A stretch of 64,000 bases of DNA from Mesorhizobium sp. (GTDB lineage Bacteria; Pseudomonadota; Alphaproteobacteria; Rhizobiales; Rhizobiaceae), in contig NZ_SUHQ01000008.1 of the NCBI RefSeq assembly GCF_004962245.1, positions 124,001-188,000 of the forward strand. The letters are read 5' to 3'. The translations under genes and the position numbers were made by a program. Of the stretch, positions 56,294 through 64,000 are shown piece after piece; the first letter of the stretch is position 1; every line of letters starts with the position of its first letter. Under the pieces are notes generated by a model, which worked only from the letters and a program-made list of their open reading frames with translations, did not search any database and was not told the DNA's origin.

Positions 56294-57952
56294 ATGGCTG
56301 ACGATGCGGATGTGATCATTGTCGGCGCCGGCCTTGCCGGCCTCGTCGCCGCGGCGGAACTGGCAGAGGCCGGCAAGAAGACCATCATCGTCGATCAGGA
56401 GCCGGAACAGTCGCTCGGCGGCCAGGCGTTCTGGTCGCTCGGCGGCATCTTCCTCGTCGATTCGCCCGAACAGCGGCGCATGCGCATCCGCGATTCGCAT
56501 GATCTGGCGCTCGAGGACTGGCTGGGCACCGCCGCCTTCGACCGACCGGAGGATCTCTGGCCGCGCCGCTGGGCCGAAGCCTATGTCGGCTTCGCCGCCG
56601 GCGAGAAGCGCTCTTGGCTCATGCAGCGTGGCATGAAGTTCTTTCCGGTGGTCGGCTGGGCCGAGCGCGGCGGCGGCAACGCCATCGGTCACGGCAATTC
56701 GGTGCCGCGCTTCCACGTCACCTGGGGCACCGGCCCCGGCGTCCTCGACCCGTTCGTCCAGCGCGTGCGCGAGGCCGAGAAGCGCGGATTGATCCGCTTC
56801 AAGTTCCGCCACCGCGTCAACGAACTGACCCGGACGGGCACTGTCGTAAACGGCGTGCGCGGCGACATGCTCCAGCCGAGCGATGTCGAGCGCGGCCGCA
56901 AGAGTTCGCGCGACGTGGCCGGCGATTTCGAGCTCAAAGCGCAGGCGGTCGTCGTCGCCTCCGGCGGCATCGGCGCCAATCCCGAGCTTGTCCGCAAGAA
57001 CTGGCCGCAGCGGCTGGGAGCGCCGCCCAGGCGCATGATCACCGGCGTTCCCGATCATGTCGACGGCCGCATGCTGGCGATCACCGAACAGGCCGGCGGC
57101 AGCATCATCAATCGCGACCGCATGTGGCACTATGTCGAGGGCATCAGGAACTGGGCGCCGATCTGGACCGACCATGCCATCCGCATCCTGCCCGGCCCGT
57201 CGTCGCTGTGGCTCGACGCGCGCGGCAAGCGCCTGCCGGTGCCGCTCTATCCCGGCTTCGACACGCTGGGCACGCTCAGCCACATCATGCGCACCGGCTT
57301 CGACTATTCCTGGTTCATCCTGACCCAAAAAATCATCCAGAAGGAGTTCGCGCTGTCGGGCTCCGAACAGAACCCCGACCTCACCGGAAAAAGCTGGCGC
57401 CAGGTGCTCGGCCGCGCCACATCAGGCGTTCCCGGTCCGGTGAAGGCGTTCATGGAGAAGGGCGAGGATTTCATCGTCGAGGCTGAGCTGCCGGCGCTGG
57501 TCGCCCGCATGAACGCGCTGGTCGGCGGCGAGCCGCTGCTTGAGCTGGCGCAGGTCGAGCGCGAAATCCGTGCCCGCGACCGGCAGCTCGACAATCCGTT
57601 CTCCAAGGACATGCAGATCACTGCCTTGCGCGGGGCGCGGGCTTATCTCGGCGACCGGCTGATCCGCACGGCTAAGCCGCACAAGATGCTCGACCCCGCC
57701 AATGGCCCGCTGATCGCGGTCAGGCTAAACATCCTGACCCGCAAGACGCTGGGCGGCTTGCAGACTGATCTCGAAAGCCGTGTGCTGGACGCCGAGGGCC
57801 AGCCGATCGAAGGGCTGTACGCCGTCGGCGAAGCCGCCGGTTTCGGCGGCGGCGGCATGCACGGTTACGCGGCACTGGAAGGCACGTTCCTCGGCGGCTG
57901 CATCTTCTCCGGCCGCAGCGCCGGCCGCGCGGCCGCACGTGGGGTGGGGTAG
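56294..57952 (+). CDS. FAD-binding dehydrogenase, ketosteroid dehydrogenase/fumarate reductase-like
   Basis: 552 aa. FAD Rossmann motif IIVGAGLAGLVAAAELAEAGK begins at residue 9, with the ribose Glu/Asp in IIVDQE; the C-terminal second half of the FAD site reads GLYAVGEAAGFGGGGMHG. The pattern matches the FAD-binding dehydrogenase group related to 3-ketosteroid delta-1-dehydrogenase (COG3573); substrate unknown and steroid use should not be assumed. GAGGAGAG ribosome site. Probably cotranscribed with the Gfo/Idh/MocA gene. Convergent with the esterase gene, 4 nt apart. Confidence 0.87.
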   Translation: MADDADVIIVGAGLAGLVAAAELAEAGKKTIIVDQEPEQSLGGQAFWSLGGIFLVDSPEQRRMRIRDSHDLALEDWLGTAAFDRPEDLWPRRWAEAYVGFAAGEKRSWLMQRGMKFFPVVGWAERGGGNAIGHGNSVPRFHVTWGTGPGVLDPFVQRVREAEKRGLIRFKFRHRVNELTRTGTVVNGVRGDMLQPSDVERGRKSSRDVAGDFELKAQAVVVASGGIGANPELVRKNWPQRLGAPPRRMITGVPDHVDGRMLAITEQAGGSIINRDRMWHYVEGIRNWAPIWTDHAIRILPGPSSLWLDARGKRLPVPLYPGFDTLGTLSHIMRTGFDYSWFILTQKIIQKEFALSGSEQNPDLTGKSWRQVLGRATSGVPGPVKAFMEKGEDFIVEAELPALVARMNALVGGEPLLELAQVEREIRARDRQLDNPFSKDMQITALRGARAYLGDRLIRTAKPHKMLDPANGPLIAVRLNILTRKTLGGLQTDLESRVLDAEGQPIEGLYAVGEAAGFGGGGMHGYAALEGTFLGGCIFSGRSAGRAAARGVG

Positions 57953-57956
57953 GGCT

Positions 57957-58898
57957 TCACCAGATCCATTCGCCTCGTCCCAGAACCGACACCGCGTCGA
58001 CGATCCGGGTGAAGCTCGATCGAGCGCGGCCGACTGTGTGCCTGGCCCTGAGATAGCCATGCACCAGCCCCGGCTCTTCGAACCAGAAGGCGTGGCCACC
58101 CGCCGCGACGACGCGGTCGCGATAGGCCTCGCCGTCAGACGACAGCGGGTCGCATTGGGCGGTGATCAGCACGGTCGGTGGCAGATTGGCAAAATCGGCG
58201 TCGGCCAGCGGCGATAGGGTAAGATCGCCGGTGCGGTCCTCGCCGCCTGTCCTGATACTGCCGTAGAAATCGAGGTCGCGCACCGTCAGCATCGGCGCCT
58301 CGGCATGGGTCACGTAAGACCCTTGCGAGCGGTCGCCGCCAAGGCCGGGATAGATCAGAACCTGGCCGAACGGCCTTCGCGCATGGCCGCGTGTCGCATG
58401 GCTGACGGCAGCGGCAAGATTGCCGCCGGCACTGTCGCCGCAGAGCAGGATCGGGCGCTTGTAAGTCGTCGCCGCCCATTCGAAGGCGCTGATGGCATCG
58501 TCGAATGCAGCCGGATGAAGATGTTCCGGCGCCAGCCGGTAGTCGACCGAAACCACCTCATAGCCGGTGCGGCTGCAAAACTCGGCACAGACGTCGTCAT
58601 GGCTATCGAGCCCACCGAGGATAAAACCGCCGCCATGGAAATAAAGCACCATCGCCGCTGCTTCCGGCGCCGGCGTGCGATAGATGCGGATCGGAATGGG
58701 ATGAGACGGCGTGGCAATGGCGGTGGTTTCCGCCGTGACGTTGTCCGGATAGCCGGCAAAGAACTCGCGGCACAGCCGGTCGTAGATGTCGCGCTGCTGA
58801 TCGATCGTGTAGTCGATCGTGTCCGGCGGATAGTAGGAATTGGTCCGCTCGATGAAGGCCCATGTTTCGGCGTCGAGGAGGGTTTTGTAGTCGGTCAT
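57957..58898 (-). CDS. Alpha/beta hydrolase, hormone-sensitive-lipase-like esterase
   Basis: 313 aa. Oxyanion motif YFHGGGFILGG, nucleophile GDSAGGNLAAA, acidic residue region DPLSSDGEAY and late GLVHGYL His make the full HSL-type triad. Short-chain esters are typical substrates; none is implied here. ATG at 58898 (MTDYKTLLDA) preferred over 58919. Separated from the next minus-strand gene by a 158-bp inverted-repeat element. Confidence 0.88.
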   Translation of the reverse strand: MTDYKTLLDAETWAFIERTNSYYPPDTIDYTIDQQRDIYDRLCREFFAGYPDNVTAETTAIATPSHPIPIRIYRTPAPEAAAMVLYFHGGGFILGGLDSHDDVCAEFCSRTGYEVVSVDYRLAPEHLHPAAFDDAISAFEWAATTYKRPILLCGDSAGGNLAAAVSHATRGHARRPFGQVLIYPGLGGDRSQGSYVTHAEAPMLTVRDLDFYGSIRTGGEDRTGDLTLSPLADADFANLPPTVLITAQCDPLSSDGEAYRDRVVAAGGHAFWFEEPGLVHGYLRARHTVGRARSSFTRIVDAVSVLGRGEWIW

Positions 58899-58932
58899 GG
58901 GAGCTGGGCTGGCTTCCAAGGTCGAGCCTGGA

Positions 58933-59090
58933 CACCCCCCTCTGGCCTGCCGGCCATCTCCCCCGCAAGGGGGGAGCTTGGCAGCTTCGGCGAAGCCGCC
59001 CTTCCTCCAGCGTTGACAATTTGCGAAAGCAATGGCGACGGTCGATCTCCCCCCTTGCGGGGGAGATGGCCGGCAGGACAGAGGGGGGTG
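58933..59090. repeat. Intergenic inverted-repeat element with 44-bp arms
   Basis: Arms 58933-58976 and 59047-59090 are complementary at 43 of 44 positions around a 70-nt centre. Each arm contains smaller palindromes (CTCCCCC...GGGGGAG and GGCC...GGCC). This looks like a palindromic intergenic repeat of the kind scattered through Mesorhizobium/Rhizobium genomes (RIME- or REP-like), flanked by two minus-strand genes. It has no ORF and no transposase. Confidence 0.85.
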
Positions 59091-59117
59091 GGACGGAACG
59101 CCGTCATCTCCGCAGTA

Positions 59118-59900
59118 TCACTTCCCCTTCCACACAGGGTCGCGCTTTTCGGCAAAGGCGCGAAAGCCTTCGAGATTGTCCTCCGAGCCGTACAGTGCGT
59201 CAACCGTCGGCAGCTGGCGGCGCGTCACCCGGTTCATGGCGTCCTGGAAGGTGAGCGCTTCGGCGACCCGCGCCGTTTCCTTGATCGCGGCGAAGACCAG
59301 CGGCGGGCCGCCGGCCAGCAGCCGGGCGATCTCCCAGACGCGGTCCTCGAGCTTGTCCTTGGGCAGCACCTCGTTGACCAGGCCCCAGCGATGCGCCTCG
59401 GCGACATCCATCCAGCGGCCGGTGAGCAAAAGGTCCATGGCGACGTGATAGGGGATGCGCTTCGGCAGCTTGATCGTCGCCGCGTCGGCCAGCGTGCCGG
59501 CGCGGATTTCGGGCAACGCGAAGGAGGAGTGGTCCGATGCGTAGATGAGGTCGCAGGACAGCGCCAGCTCGAAGCCGCCGCCGACCGCCATGCCGTTGAC
59601 GCAGGCGATGACCGGTTTGTTGAGATCACGCAGTTCCTGCAGTCCGCCGAAGCCGCCGACGCCATAGTCGCCGTCGACCGCGTCGCCGCCGGCCGCGGCC
59701 TTCAGATCCCAGCCGGCGCAGAAGAACTTGTCGCCGGCGGTCTTGACGATGGCGACGCGCAAGCCCGGATCGTCGCGGAACGCCTTGAACGTCTCGCCCA
59801 TCAGCCGCGACGTTTTCAGGTCGATGGCATTGGCCTTGGGCCGATCGAGCGTGACCTCGAGGATCGTGCCCTCGCGGCGGGTCGAAATGACGTCAGACAT
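59118..59900 (-). CDS. caiD: CaiD-like carnitinyl-CoA dehydratase (enoyl-CoA hydratase family)
   Basis: 260 aa crotonase-fold enzyme. The resemblance to E. coli CaiD is close from end to end: LDRPKANAIDLKTS, KFFCAGWDLKAAA, GGFGGL, KPVIACVNGMAVGGGFELAL and the terminal AFAEKRDPVWKGK. CaiD hydrates crotonobetainyl-CoA to carnitinyl-CoA. The position beside acyl-CoA ligase, acyl-CoA dehydrogenase and carnitine dehydrogenase genes supports a carnitine/gamma-butyrobetaine role. The start overlaps the ligase gene by 8 bp. Confidence 0.82.
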   Translation of the reverse strand: MSDVISTRREGTILEVTLDRPKANAIDLKTSRLMGETFKAFRDDPGLRVAIVKTAGDKFFCAGWDLKAAAGGDAVDGDYGVGGFGGLQELRDLNKPVIACVNGMAVGGGFELALSCDLIYASDHSSFALPEIRAGTLADAATIKLPKRIPYHVAMDLLLTGRWMDVAEAHRWGLVNEVLPKDKLEDRVWEIARLLAGGPPLVFAAIKETARVAEALTFQDAMNRVTRRQLPTVDALYGSEDNLEGFRAFAEKRDPVWKGK

Positions 59901-61971
59901 TCTTGTTCTCTCCCAGCACCAGCAGCGCGTCGGCGATCCAGGCGCCCTTGCCCTCGGTGCAGACGATCAGCGGATTGATGTCGAGCTCCTCGATCTCGCC
60001 GGCATTGTCCTGCACGAAGGCGGCAATCCTGGCGATGGCATCGATGGCCGCCGCGACATCGGCCTTCGGCCGGCCGCGATAGCCTTCGAGCAGCGGAAAC
60101 AGTTTGAGCCCGTGCAGCGCCGCCTCGATGTCGTCGCGGGTTGCCGGCAGCATCAGCGTGACGCTGTCGCGCAGCAGCTCGACCAGCACGCCACCGGTGC
60201 CGAGCGTCATCACCGCGCCGAACATCGGGTCGCGGGTGAAGCCGACGATGAGCTCGGCGACGCCGTCGCCCACCATGCGCTCGACATAGAGGCCGGTGCC
60301 GAGCGGATCGAGATCATGGGCGGCGGTGCTGACGGATTCGGCATCCCTGAGGTTGAGCCGCACCGCGCCGAGCTCGGATTTGTGGGTCACGCCCAAAGCC
60401 TTCAGTGCCACCGGAAAACCGAGCGCCATCGAGGAGATCACCGCCTCGACCGCATTGCCGGCGCGTTCGCCCTTGGGCACGGGAAGCCCGGCCTCGATCA
60501 GCCGCGCTTTCGCCTCGGCCTCATCAGGCGTGACATGGTCGCCGGCCGGTGCGCCGGAAGCGGAGGTGTCGATAGGCTGCGCCTGCGGCTCGCGCCAGGC
60601 CCAGCCGATGAAGGCCGCTGCCTGGGCGGCGTCCATGGCCTCGGAAATGCCGAACAACGGCACCATGCCGCGCGCCATCAGCCCGGCGGTGTATTCCTCG
60701 GGCAGGTTCTCCGGCAGCGACGACACGATCGCGCCCTGCGCCCTGTTGGTCTTCAGCGCCGATTCGAAGGCGCGCAGCGTCGTCCACCAGTCGGTGTCGG
60801 AGCAGCGGTCCGGGCGCGGGAAGTCGAGCACCAGCATGTTGAGGTCGAAGCCGCCCGACACCATGGCGGTGAAGGTGGCGGTCATCGCCGGCTCGTTGTT
60901 CCAGATGAAGGTGTGGTAGTCGAGCGGGTTGGCCACCGCAACCAGCGGCCCGAGAGTCGATTTGACGTGGGCACGGTGCGTGTCGGTCAGATCAGGGAAG
61001 TTCACCCAGCGGCCTTCGGCGCTGTCGGCCATGACAGACGCTTCGCCGCCCGAACAGCTCATCGATGACAGCCGGTAGCCGGGCAACGGCCCGGTGACGT
61101 GCAGCAGCTTGAGCGCTTCGATGAAGGCGGGAATCGAATCGACGCGGGCGATGCCGAGCCGCTTCAGGAAGGCGCCGGAGGCGGCGTCGGAGCCGGCCAG
61201 CGATGCCGTGTGCGACACGGTCGCCTGCCGCGCCTGTTCGGAACGGCCGACTTTCATGGCGATGATCGGTTTCTTCAGTTCCCGCGCCCGCGCGGCCAGT
61301 CTTTCGAAGCCGGCTACCGAATCGAAAGCCTCGATATGCAGGCCGAGCGACGTGACGCGGTCGTCCTCGATCAGGCCGAGCGCTATTTCGGAAAGGCCGG
61401 TCTGCGCCTGGTTGCCGGCGGTCATCAGAAAGGCGATCGGCAGGCCGCGCTTCTGCATCGTCATGTTGATGGCGATGTTGGACGACTGGGTGATGATGGC
61501 GACGCCGCGTCCGCTCTCGGCCAGCCTGATGCCGCCATGCTGGTCGGGCCATAAAAGCGCGCCGTCGGCATAGTTTATCAGGCCGTAGCAGTTCGGCCCG
61601 ATGATCGGCATCCGGCCTGCCGCTGCGACCAGCTCGGCCTGCAGCCGCTCGCCATGCTCGTCATAGGCCTCGGTTTCGAGGAAGCCAGCGGCAAAACAGA
61701 CGGCGCCGCCGGCGCCGCGCTCGGCCAGCGCCTTGACCACCTCGATGGTCAAATGCCGGTTGACGCCGACAAAGGCGGCGTCCGGCGCGCCCGGCAATTC
61801 CGCCACGGAGCGGTAGGCCTTGCGGCCGGCGACGTCCTCCTTGGTCGGGTGCACCGGCCAGATATCGCCGGCAAAGCCCATCTTGATCGATTGCGCAACG
61901 ACGGCGGCGGCCTGCGCGCCGCCGAACACGGCGATTGATTTGGGCCGCAAAAGACGTTCAAGTCTATGCAT
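59893..61971 (-). CDS. NDP-forming acyl-CoA synthetase (acetate--CoA ligase family)
   Basis: 692 aa single-chain enzyme with the fused alpha and beta parts of ADP-forming acyl-CoA synthetases: an N-terminal CoA-binding Rossmann domain (about 1-130, IAVFGGAQAAAVV), succinyl-CoA ligase-like domains (about 145-450), and a C-terminal ATP-grasp domain (about 475-690, with GFPVALKALGVTHKSELGAVRLNL in part and EELDINPLIV). Substrate unknown; in this operon a betaine such as gamma-butyrobetaine or carnitine is a reasonable guess. 3 nt after the acyl-CoA dehydrogenase gene. Confidence 0.87.
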   Translation of the reverse strand: MHRLERLLRPKSIAVFGGAQAAAVVAQSIKMGFAGDIWPVHPTKEDVAGRKAYRSVAELPGAPDAAFVGVNRHLTIEVVKALAERGAGGAVCFAAGFLETEAYDEHGERLQAELVAAAGRMPIIGPNCYGLINYADGALLWPDQHGGIRLAESGRGVAIITQSSNIAINMTMQKRGLPIAFLMTAGNQAQTGLSEIALGLIEDDRVTSLGLHIEAFDSVAGFERLAARARELKKPIIAMKVGRSEQARQATVSHTASLAGSDAASGAFLKRLGIARVDSIPAFIEALKLLHVTGPLPGYRLSSMSCSGGEASVMADSAEGRWVNFPDLTDTHRAHVKSTLGPLVAVANPLDYHTFIWNNEPAMTATFTAMVSGGFDLNMLVLDFPRPDRCSDTDWWTTLRAFESALKTNRAQGAIVSSLPENLPEEYTAGLMARGMVPLFGISEAMDAAQAAAFIGWAWREPQAQPIDTSASGAPAGDHVTPDEAEAKARLIEAGLPVPKGERAGNAVEAVISSMALGFPVALKALGVTHKSELGAVRLNLRDAESVSTAAHDLDPLGTGLYVERMVGDGVAELIVGFTRDPMFGAVMTLGTGGVLVELLRDSVTLMLPATRDDIEAALHGLKLFPLLEGYRGRPKADVAAAIDAIARIAAFVQDNAGEIEELDINPLIVCTEGKGAWIADALLVLGENKNV

Positions 61972-61974
61972 CGA

Positions 61975-63138
61975 TCAGCCCCCAACCGCCCGCAGCAATG
62001 CCCGCGAGATGATGTGACGCTGAATCTCGGACGTGCCTTCCCAGATGCGCTCGACGCGGGCGTCGCGCCAGATGCGCTCCAGCGGCAAATCGTCCATCAG
62101 CCCCATGCCGCCATGGATCTGGATCGCCTCGTCGGCGACGAAGGCAAGCATTTCGGTGGCCTTCAGCTTGGCCATGGCCATGTCCTGGTCGGTGACGGTA
62201 CCCTGATCGTACTTCCAGCCGGCTTCGAACACCATCAGGTCGGCGGCTTTCAGTTCCGTCGCCATGTCGGCGAGCTTGAAAGACACGCCCTGGAACTTGC
62301 CGATCTGCTGGCCGAATTGCTGGCGCTGCGCGGCGTACTCGATGGCGTGGCCAAGCGCCCGCTCGGCCCGGCCGAGGCAGGTCGCGCCGACCTGCAGGCG
62401 GGTCGCGCCAAGCCATGAATTGGCGACGTCGAAGCCCTTGTGGACCTCGCCCAGAATCTGGCTCGCCGGCAGGCGGCAATCGTCGAATTCGAGGATGGCG
62501 TTGGTATAGCCGCGGTGCGAGACGTTGCGGTAGCCGTCACGCACCGTAAAACCCTTGGTGCCCTTGTCGACGAAAAAGGCGGTGATCTTCTTGCGCTTGC
62601 CGCGCGGCGTATCCTCTTCGCCCGAGGCCATGAAACAAATAGCGAAATCGGCAAGATCGGCATGGCTGATGAAATGCTTGGTGCCGTTCAGCACCCAGTC
62701 GTCGCCGTCCTGCACGGCGGTCGCCCGCATGCCGCGCAGATCGGAGCCGGCGCCCGGCTCGGTCATCGCCAGGCAATCCCATTTCTCGCCACGAATGCAG
62801 GGATAAAGATATTTTTCGCGCTGCTCGGGCGTGCCAGCCAAAAGGATGTTGGAAGGCCGCGCCACGCAGGTCCAGTGCAGCGCGTAATTGGCGCGGCCGA
62901 GTTCCTTTTCGTAAAGCAGCCAGGTCACCGTATCGAGGCCGGCGCCACCGACTTCCGTTGGCATGTTGGCGGCATAAAGCCCGGCTTCGATCGCCTTGGC
63001 CTGGATCTCGTCGATCAGTTCGCGGCGCAGCACGCCGGTGCGCTCGACCTCGCGCTCATGCGGGTAAAGCTCGTTCTCGACGAAGGCGCGCGTCGTCTCG
63101 ACGATGAGTTTCTGTTCCTCGGAGAGGCCAAAATCCAT
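61975..63138 (-). CDS. Acyl-CoA dehydrogenase
   Basis: 387 aa flavoprotein. FAD/substrate block LAMTEPGAGSDLRGM, the HFISHADLADFAICF region, and the C-terminal RIWEGTSEIQRHIISRAL are typical. The long C-terminal helical domain carries QIHGGMGLMDDLPLERIWRDAR. By context it could oxidise gamma-butyrobetainyl-CoA to crotonobetainyl-CoA, as CaiA-type enzymes do in reverse. ATG at 63138 (MDFGLSEEQK) chosen; the longer frame overlaps the neighbouring gene. 4 nt after the carnitine dehydrogenase gene. Confidence 0.92.
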   Translation of the reverse strand: MDFGLSEEQKLIVETTRAFVENELYPHEREVERTGVLRRELIDEIQAKAIEAGLYAANMPTEVGGAGLDTVTWLLYEKELGRANYALHWTCVARPSNILLAGTPEQREKYLYPCIRGEKWDCLAMTEPGAGSDLRGMRATAVQDGDDWVLNGTKHFISHADLADFAICFMASGEEDTPRGKRKKITAFFVDKGTKGFTVRDGYRNVSHRGYTNAILEFDDCRLPASQILGEVHKGFDVANSWLGATRLQVGATCLGRAERALGHAIEYAAQRQQFGQQIGKFQGVSFKLADMATELKAADLMVFEAGWKYDQGTVTDQDMAMAKLKATEMLAFVADEAIQIHGGMGLMDDLPLERIWRDARVERIWEGTSEIQRHIISRALLRAVGG

Positions 63139-63142
63139 GGTC

Positions 63143-64000
63143 TCAGCCTTTCTTCTTTTTCTTCGGCTTTTCAGCCTTGGCCTTCTCGGCCGCCTTGGAA
63201 GTGGCGGGCTTTTTCGCCGCAAGCTTGGCGAGCTGCCTGGTATAGTCCTTATGCAAGGCGCCGGCGCCCCAACCCTTGCCCTTGTTCTGCTTCGACAGCG
63301 CCTCCATGATGGCGACCAGATTGTCGTCGCGTATCTTTTCGAGTTCGCGGATCGACAGGCCATGCGCCTGGTCGTCCGACTGGGTGGCGATCAGGTCGAC
63401 CAGATCGTCGTTGAACTCCGGCACGTCCATCAGCTTGGTCCATGGCCATTTCAGGCACGGGCCGAACTGCGCCATGAAATGGCGCATGCCGGCCTCGCCG
63501 CCGGCGACGCGATAGACCTGGAACATGCCCATCTGCGCCCAGCGCAGGCCGAAGCCATAGCGCATGATGTCGTCGAGTTCCTCGACCGTGCAGATGCCGT
63601 CCTTGATCAGCCACAGCGCCTCGCGCCATGCCGCCTCCAGTAGACGGTCGCCGACAAAGGCCTCGATCTCCTTGCGGATCACCACCGGCTTCATGCCGAT
63701 CGAGGCGTACATCTCCTTGGCGACCTCGATCGCCTCGGGAAAGGTCTGTTCGCCGCCGACGATCTCGACCAGCGGCAAGAGGTAGACCGGGTTGAACGGA
63801 TGGCCAACGACCAGCCGCTCCGGATGCTTCTTCATCGCCACCTGCATGTCGGTCGGCTTGATGCCCGAGGTCGAGGAACCGACAATGGCATTGGCCGGCG
63901 CATAAAGGTCAATCTCGGCCAGCACGCGATGTTTGAGGTCGAGCCGTTCCGGCACGCTTTCCTGGATGAAATCGGCATCGGCGACGGCATCGGCGATGGT
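63143..64000 (-). CDS. lcdH: Carnitine 3-dehydrogenase, 5' end outside window
   Basis: 3-hydroxyacyl-CoA dehydrogenase-type enzyme that oxidises L-carnitine to 3-dehydrocarnitine with NAD+. At least 285 aa are visible; the frame runs on to the window edge (ADADFIQES before the first GTG), so the N-terminal Rossmann motif is missing. VVGHPFNPVYLLPLVE, the catalytic-region IEAFVGDRL and GLRWAQMGMFQVYRVAGG with CLKWPWTKLMDVPE match known L-carnitine dehydrogenases. The C-terminus is a lysine-rich tail (KPKKKKKG) instead of the thioesterase domain fused in some rhizobial forms. Heads the operon with the acyl-CoA dehydrogenase gene. Confidence 0.85.
   Translation of the reverse strand, partial: TIADAVADADFIQESVPERLDLKHRVLAEIDLYAPANAIVGSSTSGIKPTDMQVAMKKHPERLVVGHPFNPVYLLPLVEIVGGEQTFPEAIEVAKEMYASIGMKPVVIRKEIEAFVGDRLLEAAWREALWLIKDGICTVEELDDIMRYGFGLRWAQMGMFQVYRVAGGEAGMRHFMAQFGPCLKWPWTKLMDVPEFNDDLVDLIATQSDDQAHGLSIRELEKIRDDNLVAIMEALSKQNKGKGWGAGALHKDYTRQLAKLAAKKPATSKAAEKAKAEKPKKKKKG

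Noticed and set aside
63143-63955. GTG at 63955 as the start of the last gene
   Set aside because: The frame continues without a stop to the window edge with family-like sequence, so the gene is truncated by the window.

Overview
The window looks like a chromosomal segment of an alphaproteobacterium of the order Hyphomicrobiales (Rhizobiales), most likely Mesorhizobium or a close relative. Support comes from high GC with uniform codon use, the run chvI-chvG-hprK-manX-hpr-ahcY-divL-tsaE/amgK-murU-addB-addA-trxA, an hslVU locus split by two other genes, a DUF1402 gene, trpFBA-accD-folC, and an AccD without its zinc ribbon. The genus is inferred from gene order. Coding density is about 94 percent; I see no tRNA, rRNA, prophage, insertion sequence or CRISPR array.

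Layout. 1-4.4 kb: end of a ferredoxin reductase-like flavoprotein, a CPA2 cation/proton antiporter, and a secreted DUF1402 protein with lysozyme-like motifs. 4.5-7.6 kb (minus): hslV, a GNAT acetyltransferase, a DUF2585 membrane protein and hslU. 7.8-13.6 kb (plus): histidine operon hisB-DUF2628-hisH-DUF1330-hisA-arginase-like-hisF-hisE, then coaA. 13.6-17.1 kb (minus): alkB, a Kbp-like BON/LysM protein, arfB and pckA. 17.4-22.9 kb (plus): ChvI/ChvG two-component system, the truncated rhizobial PTS (HprK, EIIA-Man, HPr) and ahcY. 23.1-35.0 kb (plus): DivL, which has Tyr in place of the phospho-accepting His; a TsaE-AmgK fusion; a MurU-like uridylyltransferase; AddB, AddA and thioredoxin, with four genes chained by 4-bp overlaps.

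35.1-41.0 kb: cupin (plus), then VOC protein, folC, accD, trpA, trpB, trpF (minus). 41.1-45.3 kb: small unknown protein, YgjP-like metallopeptidase, DUF2852 protein, a divergent Lrp-type regulator/ACC deaminase pair (acdR-acdS), and an alpha/beta hydrolase. 45.5-51.8 kb (plus): translation block infC (ATT start), a membrane methyltransferase, rpmI, rplT, pheS, a GFA-family protein, pheT. 51.9-58.9 kb: aldo/keto reductase with divergent LysR regulator, cytochrome b561, YceI protein, Gfo/Idh/MocA oxidoreductase, FAD dehydrogenase, HSL-type esterase. 59.1-64.0 kb (minus): CaiD-like hydratase, NDP-forming acyl-CoA synthetase, acyl-CoA dehydrogenase and a truncated carnitine 3-dehydrogenase, plausibly a carnitine/gamma-butyrobetaine catabolic operon.

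Most of the window is housekeeping. I did not find a clearly new multi-gene system. The points most worth a second look are the arginase-like protein embedded in the his operon with an altered metal site, the lysozyme-like reading of DUF1402, heptanucleotide repeats between chvI and chvG, paired operator-like sites at pckA, a 158-bp inverted-repeat element at 58.9-59.1 kb, and the GFA gene coupled between pheS and pheT.
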